A stretch of 64,000 bases of DNA, taken from Globodera rostochiensis (lineage: Eukaryota > Nematoda > Chromadorea > Rhabditida > Heteroderidae). Within the stretch, counting starts at the first letter, position 1; the number at the start of each line of letters is the position of its first letter. Shown in pieces: positions 37,375-47,380 of this stretch. The DNA lies in NCBI GenBank assembly GCA_018350325.1, contig JAEVLN010000001.1:857501-921500 (forward strand). Reading direction: 5' to 3'. The notes under the pieces were generated by a model. The model saw only the letters and a program-made list of their open reading frames with translations, searched no databases and had not been told where the DNA came from. Made by a program: the position numbers and the translations under genes.

Positions 37375-38656
37375 TTATGCGCGCGTAGGCCTTTGTCTAT
37401 ATTTTGAATATCCCTTCTGATCGGTTCCCATCAGCAGGCAGCTTTTAGTGGACGACTCAAGGACGGCAACGGACTGCTGAAAGCAATTAAAACTTTACTA
37501 TTTAAAAAAACAATGAATAGTAAGAGACCGACATTTTGAAAAATCCTGGGTCTTGATTTTGACCAACTACTCGATTAGTTTCCTGGACAAAAAAAATCCA
37601 GGTCCAGGTCGGTCTCTAATGAAGAGGTATTTATTTAAATCCCCTCTACCACCACCCAATGTCCGAAATCTCGGTAATCCTGCAGAATGGGGATCCCTAA
37701 TTAATACTTTGTTATTTTAGCTAAAAAGCTATATCCGTGGGTTTCCGGAGGGGTGCTGATCACGAATTTAATCTTAGATTTTGTCAAATTATTGATTTGT
37801 CTAAGATTTTTCGTCAAGCACTTGATTTTTTGTAATAGCCCGATTTTCAAAAAATTCATTTGTTTTTGCAAAAACAAACAATCAAACGCATTAATTTGGC
37901 TTTTTAGATAGAAGATTCAAATAGTTCTAACGACTAAATGTTTTCATTTTTTGAAAAAAAATTTGGGATCCCCATTCTGCAGGATTGCCCGCATCTCCAA
38001 AGCCATGTAAACGTGTAATCATTAGAGCTGTTCGAGATTCTCGGTTTCGGTTCCCGAGTCGGGAATCTCGGTTTTTTTGGGTCTCGTTCTCGGTCTCGAG
38101 TCTCAGGGTCATTTCTCGGTTCTCGGTAAATTTCAAGTCTCGAGCAGCTCTAGTAATCATTAGCTTTAAAGGTTCCAACACATTCACCGCGTTTACCTGG
38201 AGGGTATTTTGAACCTCGTGGCTTAACAAAAATTTGCGTATCCAATTGGCCAAGCGTTGAATAGGCCGAGTTGTTTGCTTAAAATAAATGAATAAATTTT
38301 GTTTTTTTTTATTATATATAATTTTCTCTGCCACCTGAAACGAATTTGTCCGGTCGCTTAACAAAAATTTTCGTATCCAATTGGTCAAGCGTTGAATAGG
38401 CTGAGTCGTTTGCTTAAAATAAATGCATATTTTTGTTTTTTATTATATATAATTCTCTTCCACCTGAAGCGAATTTGTCCGAGCGGTGTTTCTTCTTAAG
38501 AAAAAAACAACAAATTAGCTTAATATTAATGACATTTAACGGTTTTTTGTTTACCTTTTTACGCTTACAACAAGCACAGCATTGGGCGAGAACAATGCAC
38601 ACGGCAGCGACGATAAAAATCAGAAGATGGAGTGGGATTAGAGTTAAAGCAATCAT
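37375..38656 (-). CDS. Small single-pass membrane protein with duplicated exon
   Basis: Five exons: 38656-38555, 38494-38464, 38412-38335, 38277-38180 (or 38197) and 37476-37375, about 136 residues. The first exon, MIALTLIPLHLLIFIVAAVC to IVLAQCCACCKRKK, is one strong transmembrane helix followed by a cysteine cluster (possible palmitoylation) and basic residues. No signal peptide is separate from the helix. The tail contains two copies of a cassette, SANDSAYSTLDQLDTKIFVK and SANNSAYSTLGQLDTQIFVK, produced by duplication of exon 3 with its flanking intron. The last exon reads QSVAVLESSTKSC to RPTRA. If the 38197 donor is used instead, the protein ends shortly after the junction. Both cassette exons are also open in a second frame. 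Upstream exons may be missing. Family unknown; probably a membrane or vesicle protein. Confidence 0.55.
37521..37618. mobile_element. Short hAT-like MITE, GGTCCAGG type
   Basis: 98 bp from TAAGAGACCGACATTTTG to CCAGGTCGGTCTCTA. Flanks ATGAATAG and ATGAAGAG match at 7 of 8 positions. Probably a short relative of the element at 43904-44076, sharing GACATTTTGAAAAAT. Confidence 0.78.
38023..38152. mobile_element. hAT-like MITE, CTCGAG/GTTCTCGG type
   Basis: 130 bp from TAGAGCTGTTCGAGATTCTC to AGTCTCGAGCAGCTCTA. Perfect 8-bp flanking repeats GTAATCAT (38015-38022 and 38153-38160). It lies in the last intron of the small membrane-protein gene. Confidence 0.9.
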
Positions 38657-39555
38657 CGGGGGGCTTGGAATGATGTTGATCGATTTTGACAAAATAAATG
38701 AAGAAAATGAACAAAAAAATATCGTTTAAATACCCACTAGCATGTTAAAAAAATTTGAATTTTCATTTAAAAAAGTTTGAAAGTAAACTGAAAGACAAAA
38801 GCCTATTGTGGAATTTATGGGTAACATAAGAATTCATAAAAATTTTAAAATCTGGAATGTAAAAAGACTCGAGATTCTCGATCGATGCAACCAAATTGAA
38901 GGCGTACTTTTTTGTAGAAAATGTAAATTTTTGATTTTTTCACAAAAAAATGATAAACATATCGCCAACCGCACTACTATTTTGTTCAATTTTCTTAACA
39001 GATTCCATTAAAATTTGCCAGAAATTTGTGCCAAAATCCGAGCTTTTGCAACCCAATTCGTGAAAATGGTGCCCATGTTGTCAACATAAATCTCTTAAAT
39101 TTATTTTTTAGAGTAAATTGTTATTTTTTTAATACGATGCGCAAAAGCAAATGAAATTTCCAACCATTGCATTTGCATCACCATTTTCCAAAAAAATTTG
39201 CGCAATACATCAATCGAGCACAAGAAATTTGTTCGTGCACTATTCACTTCCAACATTTTCAGGTGAAAAAAAAACCAATTTTGGGTTCTAATTCTCAAGC
39301 CCAACAAGCCTAAGTTCGAGTTTCATAATTTCCAACATCTTTTTATGATGTCTTTGTCCGGTTTTGCGAAATTGTTTGAGAATTTTTGTCTGAGTTTGAA
39401 CAAGTAAAAATTCCGGTGTGCAGCCGGCATCCGAATTTGAGACCTCAATTTTAACCGATTTGAACCGTAACATGAATTTCCTACATTTATATATTTGATC
39501 AAATCAAACAATCTTGGTCCCATTCGGAAGCACTTTGTCTGTAAATGCTATAGTA
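38657..39555. other. Gene-free AT-rich stretch
   Basis: No gene recognised. Short frames on both strands lack splice support. It ends in an old dispersed repeat (CATTCGGAAGCACTTTGTCT) that also occurs near 30490. Confidence 0.4.
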
Positions 39556-39669
39556 ATTTTTCGAGATGTCGAGACGAGATTCTCGAAAAAGCCGAGATTC
39601 TCGGAAAATTTCTTCGAGCGAGAATCTCGAGTCGAGATTTTTCGAGATCTCGTCTCGACCGGTCTCTAG
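39556..39669. mobile_element. hAT-like MITE relic, CTCGAG type
   Basis: TCGAGATGTCGAGACGAGAT to CGACCGGTCTCTA, with the left TAGAGACC end lost. The related sequence at about 30510-30545 (ATGCTATAGCAAAAAAGAGC) lacks the insert and acts as an approximate empty site. Confidence 0.65.
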
Positions 39670-39767
39670 TAAAAAGATAGCTAGGTGATCCGACTTCTTT
39701 CTGGGCCCGTTGTACATACTAATTTTTATAGTTCATAAATTTTGGCTTTCGATTTCGATTGGGCCTC

Positions 39768-42700
39768 ATGTCCGGAACTCTAATCTTAACGTTTACAGCT
39801 CAGCACTTAACTAAGGAGCAGACGAGACCGAGCAGTTCAGCTATTCAAAACAAACTTTCGGAAAAGCTAAAACAGAGCCAGGAAGAGTTGGAGAATTATA
39901 AGCCTGACTCGACCAAATACCGGTTGATCAAGCTGCGGATTGCAAACCTACGGGAAGGCAGGTTTTTTTTTTTTTTGTGAATAATTTTTAACAATAAACA
40001 AAACAAACAAACAAAAATCGGACAGAAAAGAAAAACCATTTGCATTTTGAAGTTTATTTATTTATTATTGAAGTAAAACAAACTGGAACATTGACGGTTG
40101 CCACTTCTTCAGAGTGGGGGTTGATGATTTTTCACGACGGGGGGTTGTAAAACCATTGGGGAGGGGGGGTGGGGCCCTTAACTTTTCTAAAATAATTTTT
40201 TTGTTTCAAAAATTTCAACCGATTCAAAAACCGCTTGTTGAGGTTTTAACCAAGAAAAAAAGTACTTAATTGTGTATAAAGAGTTGGATTTCAAACATAA
40301 TTTTAGGGAAAAAAATTTAAGGGGTCCCCCCCCCCCCCCCCCTATGATTTTGGCAACCCCCCGTCATGAAAATCATCAACCCCCCGCTCTAAAGAAGTGT
40401 CTTGACGTTGTTTTTTTGTTTGTTGTTGAATTTGTTGGACACGAAAATGGTTTTTTTTTTTTAGAAATTTTCCGAGTTGGAACAGCGAGACTTGAGGATC
40501 CGAAGGATTTAGTGAATATTTCGAATATGATGTTGGCACCACATCTAGTCACGCTGGAGGTAATGTGACTGACAAAATTTTATAGGGGAGACCCTTTTTG
40601 TTTTGTAACATTCGTAATTTTTGGACCAATTTTCTTATAAAATCTTCAAAAAAAAACTCCCCGGGGACCCTATCCTCTGCCATAAAAAAAACAACAGAAT
40701 TCTCGAAAAAATATTTGTGCATTTTTGGAATTGACGCTCAGTAGACGGTGAGCATCGGGGATGGGCAAACTTTTGGAAATACCGGGATTTTTGGCTTTTC
40801 GGATTTTAAATCGTTTCGGATTTTAGGATTTCGGGTTTCGGATTTTATTTTCCGATTTTGCCCATCCCTGATGTGTACACACTCCCCACCGCCCCCGCCC
40901 GTCCAAACAATTTTTGTGTCTGCTTACGTGCTCCCCCCCCCCCCGATCGTTGCAGGTGATCAGCAACGGCACCACACACTTGCGTCCGTCCGTGGTCCTT
41001 CGGACGCCGACGCGCTGTTACTTGTTCAACTGCCCGGAGGGGACAGCCCGCTTCATCCACACCTTTCGAATACGCCCAAACACCATCAGCGATTTTTTTG
41101 CGACCAAAGGTACACCTTCGTTTTATTCCCATGCGTTTTGGTTTGCTTGGGGGGGGGAGGGGGTTGGGCATGGCATGGCATGGCACAGTTGCTAGGGAGC
41201 AGGGGCGTACCCAGCAGGGGGGGGGGCGAAAATTTTACCGCCGACCCCCTCCTCCCAGAAATAAGGCAAAATTCTCAACATTTTGTCCCCCCCCCTCCGA
41301 AAAAAAATTCTGGGTACGCCTCTTGCTGGGGCGTGTTCCTGACACCGTTTTTTTTTTGTTGCGAACATTTTTTACAAAATCCTTATCGACAACAGCCAGG
41401 GGATGTGAGGGGATTCTCAGAACGGAAAAGTACCGGTATTTTAAAAATAATGGATCTTTTATTTATTTATTTTTTTTTGCTTTTTTTTTCCTTTGTCGCG
41501 TTATCTACCTACCGGTTTTAGCCCATTGGGACAACACGGGCGGAATTGCTTCCATGCTGTTGGAGAAGTTCAACCCGAACGATAGTGTGCGACTGCACGG
41601 GCCAAAGCATATCAAAAGTTACTTGGAAGGGCAAAGGTTTGTTGTGCGCGGAATGGGGAAATGGATTAAATTTTGGCAACAAAAAAAACCAAAAAAACAA
41701 AAAAAAAAAATTCGAAGCTCCATGAAACGCGCGAATTCCAACCGCTTTATCTGCATCAGTCTTTTTTTGTTTTGTTTCCATTCCTCCAGGCCTTTTATGG
41801 ACGTCGATTTTGGGCACGTCAACTACCCGGTGTGCTGTGAGGAGTTGAGCTACGAGCGCGAGCAGTTCGAGGACTCGACACTGCATGTGCGATACATTCC
41901 GCTCGTCGTCGCACCATCAACATTGTCTCCGTCTCCGCCCAACTCACCGTCATCGACAGCACGCGGGGTTGAGCGTGGCGGCATTAAAATGATGGGCAAT
42001 GTTGACGTGGCCTTCCTGGTGAAATTGAAGGTAAGTCCCTCCTATACAGTATGTCTCTATTTCACGTTTTTTTGAGTCCTCAAAAATCCGCTCCCTAGTG
42101 ATAAAATTGGATTTTATTCAAATCCTCGTTAAATGAGGTGTGGAATTATTAGAGAGGGTTGGAAGTGCGGAATTATTAGAGAGGGTTGGAAGTGCGGAAT
42201 TATTAGAGAGGGTTGGAAGTGCGGAATTATTAGAGAGGGTTGGAAGTGCGGAATTATTAGAGAGGGTTGGAAGTGCGGAATTATTAGAGAGGGTTGGAAG
42301 TGCGGAATTATTAGAGAGGGTTGGAAGTGCGGGATTATTAGAGAGGGTTGGAAGTGCGGAATTATTAGAGAGGGTTGGAAGTGCGGGATTATTAGAGAGG
42401 GTTGGAAGTGCGGAATTATTAGAGAGGGTTGGAAGTGCGGAATTATTAGAGAGGGTTGGAAGTGCGGGATTATTAGAGAGGGTTGGAAGTGCGGGATTAT
42501 TAGAGAGGGTTGGAAGTGCGGAATTATTAGAGAGGGTTGGAAGTGCGGGATTATTAGAGAGGGTTGGAAGTGCGGGATTATTAGAGAGGGTTGGAAGTGC
42601 GGGATTATTAGAGAGGGTTGGAAGTGCGGGATTATTAGAGAGGGTTGGAAGTGCGGAATTATTTTTCAACATTCTCAGAGGGGGCGACTTTATTAGAGAG

Positions 42701-45700
42701 TTTGTGGAAGAATTGTTAGAGAGAGAGAGTGTGGGGAATTACAAGAGCTAACACGATGGTTGTTTAATTTCCCCCCCCCCCCCCTCAAATTTGTTGTGAA
42801 CATTAAAATTTGTCAAATTTTTTTTTTTTGTTGATCCATTTCAGGGATCATCGCCGAGCATTGATCCGTTCAAGCTGATTGCACTGAAAATTCCGAAGGG
42901 CCCGCACATTGCGCAGCTGAAGGCGGGCACGCCGATCACACTTGAGGACGGCCGGGTGATTCAGCCAAGCGATGTGTACAGTGACAAAATGTCCGCTGTA
43001 TCGCCACCCGATTTGCTCTTTGTGGAGCTGGACTCGCTGGACAAACTGAACGCCATCCATGCAAACGAACTGCTCAAGGTGGTCGGCCAATTGATCGCAT
43101 AGCGCAAATCAAACAACACCAAATACGCGTTCAAAATCTAAGAAGAAAAAAAAATGTTCAAATTTTATCCAAAATCCAGCAATGTTGTTATTGAATTTGC
43201 GGAATTTTTTGGACAAATTTTATGTGTTTTTTTCCGGGTGGAGGTCCGGTTGTGCGCTCGATAGGCGGCTTTGAACGAGTTTTTCAACAAAAAAAAAATG
43301 TTTGCCCAGTTTTGTAAAGAAAAAAAAAGATGACAATTCTAACAAGAAAAAATGTTCAAATTTATCTAAAAAATTTGGTGTTTTCTAAAGCCACCAATTC
43401 TTGTCGAATTTCGCGTATTTTGGACAAATTTTATGGTGACGGTTTGGTTGTGCTTGAATAGGCGTGTGCAGAAAAATTTTAATACAGAATTTTGTAGATG
43501 ACAATTCTAACAAGAAAAACAAAAGTTCAAATTTATTCAAAACAAAAAATTGCGACATTTTTATAATCCATTATTTGTTTTGCAGGACTTTATGGGCGAC
43601 GACCGACGACTTCGTCAGTTGCATTACATTGTGCACTTTACGCGTCCGGCGCTGTTCAACTCCTCCCAATATTGCGCTTGGATGCGCAGCTTTGGCACAA
43701 AATGTCGTCATTTGGTGTTGAACGGCACCGGCCCGCCCATGACGATGAACGACGGCGTTTATAAGAGCCAAGAGAATTTGCACACCATCTTTCCGCAAGC
43801 GTACCCCGAAATTTACCCTGCACCGGAACACTACGAGGGCAAAGTGTTCACGCATGTATGTGTATGTGTTGTGCTGTTATTTTTGATGTTTTGAGAAAAT
43901 TTGTAGAGCCCGACATTTTGAAAAATTCTGGACCTCCTGGATTTTAGGGGGGTGCCTGGACCTGATTGCCTGGACAAAAAATTCAGGGTTTTGAAGGCTC
44001 CACTGGACCTGGACTCTGGATCCAGGAAAAATCCAGGCCTGCTGGATCCGGATCCAGGAGTCCAGGTCGGGCTCTAAAAATTTGTGTAGACCATTTTCTG
44101 GGCATTTTTTCTGTATTAATGATAACATTCCTATGATGTAGATGAACATCTGTTAGGCGACAGTTGTTCCTTCTTTTTACATCAATTTTTTTTAAGCATT
44201 ACATTTTCAGAACGACGTTTGTGACGATTTGCTTGCTGACCAGCCGTCCACCGCGGATGGGATGGGACCGATCTTTTTGGGCTCACTGTTCCAACGCTTT
44301 CCACTCCGCGGTGTGCTGCCCAAATTTGGGGCGGACGACCCAAACGTGTTGAAGTTGGACTACACCGTCAAGGAGTTGGACTTTCGGCTCGAAAATATGC
44401 CGGGGCTTGCACCAGAATTGGTGGAGTTTCGCAAATGTGAGCAAACTTGCATTCATTCAAATGACGGGTTCTGCTGAACAAAATGCCACAATTTAACACA
44501 ATATCGCTGGGGGGGGTGTACTTCTGGTTAACAAAATGCCACAATTTAACACAATATTTCTGGGAGGGGGGGGGATGTACTTCTGCTGAACAAAATGCCA
44601 CAATTTAACAATTCTCTTGGGGGGATGTACTTCTGCTGAACAAAATGCCACAATTTAACAATTCTCTTGGGGGGATGTACTTTTGCTGAACAAAATGCCA
44701 CAATTTAGCACAATATCTCTGGGGACGATGTACTTCTGCTGAACAAAATGCCACAAAACTAACAATTTAAGATCTATCCGCTGCGTTGGACGCCCGTACC
44801 GTGCCCGACCCGTACCCGCAGGTCGCCTTTCTCGGCACTGCCTCCGCTGTGCCGGCTAAGTATCGGAATGTCAGCTCCTATCTGCTGCAACTCAGTCCCA
44901 GCTCCACGATGATGATTGACTGCGGGGATGGCACTTATGGCCAGCTGCGGACACTGTTTGGGCCTGAACAGTGTGCCAAACTGTTGGCTAGCATGCATGT
45001 CATTTTCATCACTCACTCTCATTTGGACCACACCAACGGACTGTTCACGATGGTACAGGAGCGGTGCAGGGCGTTCACTGAGCTTGGTCAGTCTGATTTT
45101 TTTTTTCACATCGACGTTCAGCAGAAAGTTTTAAATTGTTGCTGATAGAGCCGTTATTTCAAAATTAAATTTTTGGAATTTTTTCTTCTCCAATTAACAC
45201 GTCCAATTTGTTGAACACAAATTTTATGTCCTCAGGGCTTCCATACCGACCGCTGGTGTTGGCGTGTAACCGGACCATTCGCAAAATTACCAGCACGTAC
45301 GCCAAATCTTACCAAGACATTGATCGCTTTGTACACTATGTGGACCTGCCGTACATCTACATTGAAGACACCGTTGGGATAAATCCGTTCAGTTTAAAAC
45401 AAAAAAAAATTTTTTTTTTTATAAATAAAAAGAGAAAAAGCAACAATATTATTGTTAGACGGTTTTATAAAAAGTGTCAGACAATTGCTGTGTAACGAAT
45501 ATATTTTTTTTTTTGCAGGAAAGCAGTGAACAGTTTGCCTTCGCCTGGAGCTGTCACCGAATTGACCAAGGTTGTGGATGGAACAGCTAAAATTGGGAAA
45601 CTATTTTTGCCCTTTTGGCACTCATAAGATTGGCGTCCTGTTTTGTTTTGACTTGCGGTAACACTACGTTTTGCCAACTCAGGCAAAAAATAAATATTAC

Positions 45701-47198
45701 GTTTTGCCAACTTTGCGTTTTTTGAATTGTTTTGAGCATGTTTTTGAATGTTTTAGGCCAAAAGGTGCCGAAAAAATTTTGAAATCGAAAAACCTTCAAA
45801 TTCGGGTCCGGGGTTCGAAATCGATCGAAATTTAAGTTTTTGATGCGTTGGCAAAACGTAATATTTTTGCTGAGTTGGTAAAATGTACCGTTGGCAAAAC
45901 GTACAGACACCGTGACTTGCCACCGACCGGACCGGACCGACACATTCATTTTTTTTTCTTTTTTTGCTTGCCAACAATTTTTTTTTTGTCTCACAAATTC
46001 AATTTTCAGCACTTTCCTAATCAACTGTTTTCGCCGAAGGCGTGGAATTTGCGCTCAGTGAAAGCCATCCAGGTGCGGCACACGCGTGCCGCCAGCGGCT
46101 TTGTGTTTGAGTGTGAACAGGACGGACGTCGGGTGGTGTTCTCCGGGGACACCAAGCCGTGCCCGTTGCTGGAGCAGCATGGCCGGGAGGCGGATGTGCT
46201 GGTCCACGAGTGCACTTTTGAGGACGGAATGGAGGTGTGCTGCTTTATCTCGCTCCCATCCCCTCCCCCCCCCCATCCCGCCTTTTAGATTTGGGGTTAA
46301 AAAAACTGCAAAAAAAAATTTTTAAAATACGAAAATCATCGAGGGGGGGGGTGTGCCATAATTTTTTTTTGTTGATTTAACTTTTTATTTTACCGTTTAG
46401 GCTGATGCGTTACGCAAAAGGCACAGCACAATGCGGCAGGCGTTCGATTCCGCGCAGCGAATGCGTGCCAAACACGTGTTTTTCACACATTTTAGCTCAA
46501 GGTTGGTTATACAAAATATTAAAAAAAAACAGATAATTACATATGAAATGTTCAAAAAAAAACAAAAAAAAAAATTTTGTTGCCTCTGTTGAGCTAGCAG
46601 CTGCTCATGTTAAACACCAGAACATTTTTGTCAAGGAGTTAGGGTGTGACACAGATCATGAACTAACCGATCGAATTGGAAGCAGAACATATGCTCATGG
46701 TTCCGGTTCATATCTTACAAATCATCATGGTCTACGGGTTCACACAAATTTATTTATATGATTTTTTGGAACACAAAACTGGCGTTTGCTCGCTCATTTT
46801 CTTTGTACACATTTATTTAAAGGTATGCGCGTTGTCCACCGTTGCCCGACTATTTGTTGGAGGCCGGCAACTTCGCGGTGGCCAACGACTACATGTTGGC
46901 GCCGTTTGATTTGTTGCCCGTGTTCCCCAAATTGTTGCCGGTGTTCCGCGAGCTGTTCAGAGAGGAGCTGTTCACAAATCACATGAAATCGATGAAACGG
47001 AAGATGGAGCGGCCGAATGTTGATGATCAGCAGCAGAAATTTGGGCAATTGAAGCAACAGAAATGTGCGTTTTGTTTTTTTGTTTGCAAAATTTTTAACA
47101 AAATTAAACGATTTTTTTTTAAAGATATTAAAAATGTGGCAGCGATGGGTTCATCGCGTCAAGTGGAAACAGCTTGCTTAAAGGCTACCAAAGGATGA
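39768..47198 (+). CDS. ELAC2: tRNase Z, long form (ELAC2/RNase Z-L family)
   Basis: Endonuclease that removes 3' trailers from nuclear and mitochondrial pre-tRNAs. Fifteen exons: 39768-39957, 40465-40559, 40956-41109, 41522-41636, 41790-42030, 42845-43078, 43586-43855, 44211-44436, 44772-45086, 45236 to about 45386, 45519-45570, 46010-46234, 46401-46501, 46823-47064, 47125-47198; about 894 residues (human about 826). The N-half keeps the family fold without its histidines (CYLFNCPEGTARF, AHWDNTGG). The catalytic C-half has FLGTASAVPAKYRNVSS, the metal motif THSHLDHTNG near residue 590, VVFSGDTKPC, HECTFEDGMEAD and HVFFTHFSSRY. Intron 1 appears to be GC-AG. The exon 10 donor is uncertain because the frame continues into poly-A. 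The C-terminus is short and basic (MKSMKRKMERP). Introns hold three MITEs and two minisatellites. The nearest downstream gene is the Trm10 methyltransferase, 182 bp away. Family identity is very likely. Confidence 0.93.
40756..40870. mobile_element. hAT-like MITE, GATGGGCAAA type, in tRNase Z intron 2
   Basis: Inverted ends CGGGGATGGGCAAAC and GATTTTGCCCATCCCTG enclose TTTCGGATTT-type repeats. The ends match the CAGGGATGGGCAAA pattern common in hAT elements. No clear target duplication. Confidence 0.75.
41200..41325. mobile_element. hAT-like MITE, CAGGGGCGTACCCAG type, in tRNase Z intron 3
   Basis: 126 bp from CAGGGGCGTACCCAGCAG to TCTGGGTACGCCTCTTG. Flanks CTAGGGAG and CTGGGGCG match at 6 of 8 positions. 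The core is C-rich. Confidence 0.8.
42133..42662. repeat. 27-bp minisatellite in tRNase Z intron 5
   Basis: Twenty 27-bp units (GGAATTATTAGAGAGGG plus TTGGAAGTGC) that differ only by one A/G site. Reading A or G at that site gives seven A, then G A G A A G G A G G G G A. Because 27 is a multiple of three it creates long open frames on both strands; these are not genes. Confidence 0.95.
43904..44076. mobile_element. hAT-like MITE, GGATCCAG type, in tRNase Z intron 7
   Basis: 173 bp from TAGAGCCCGACATTTTG to CCAGGTCGGGCTCTA, with GGATCC and CCTGGAC motifs inside. Perfect 8-bp flanking repeats AAAATTTG (43896-43903 and 44077-44084). This is the clearest complete member. Confidence 0.92.
44467..44757. 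repeat. Minisatellite of about 55-62 bp in tRNase Z intron 8
   Basis: Five units of CTGCTGAACAAAATGCCAC plus AATTTAACA and a GGGGGGATGTACTT block. The array fills the intron up to 15 bases before the exon 9 acceptor at 44771. Confidence 0.88.
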
Positions 47199-47380
47199 AA
47201 AAAATGGAAGAGATTGTTATGTTTCATTTCATTTTGTTTTGTTTTTTTTAATATGACAAAAAGTGAACATTTCTACAAAACAATGTGTGATAGGAACCGC
47301 CCAAATTTGTTTGTTCTTGATTACATATTTTTCCATAATCATTGTTGCATTTTTTTCAACCTTTTTTGATATGTTTAAGC

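Noticed and set aside
40748..41521. 257-codon plus-strand frame
   Set aside because: It crosses two transposon-like elements and tRNase Z exon 3 in another frame; a chance extension.
42118..42751. About 200-codon frames with LLERVGSAE or NNPALPTLS repeats
   Set aside because: A 27-bp intronic minisatellite creates open frames on both strands.
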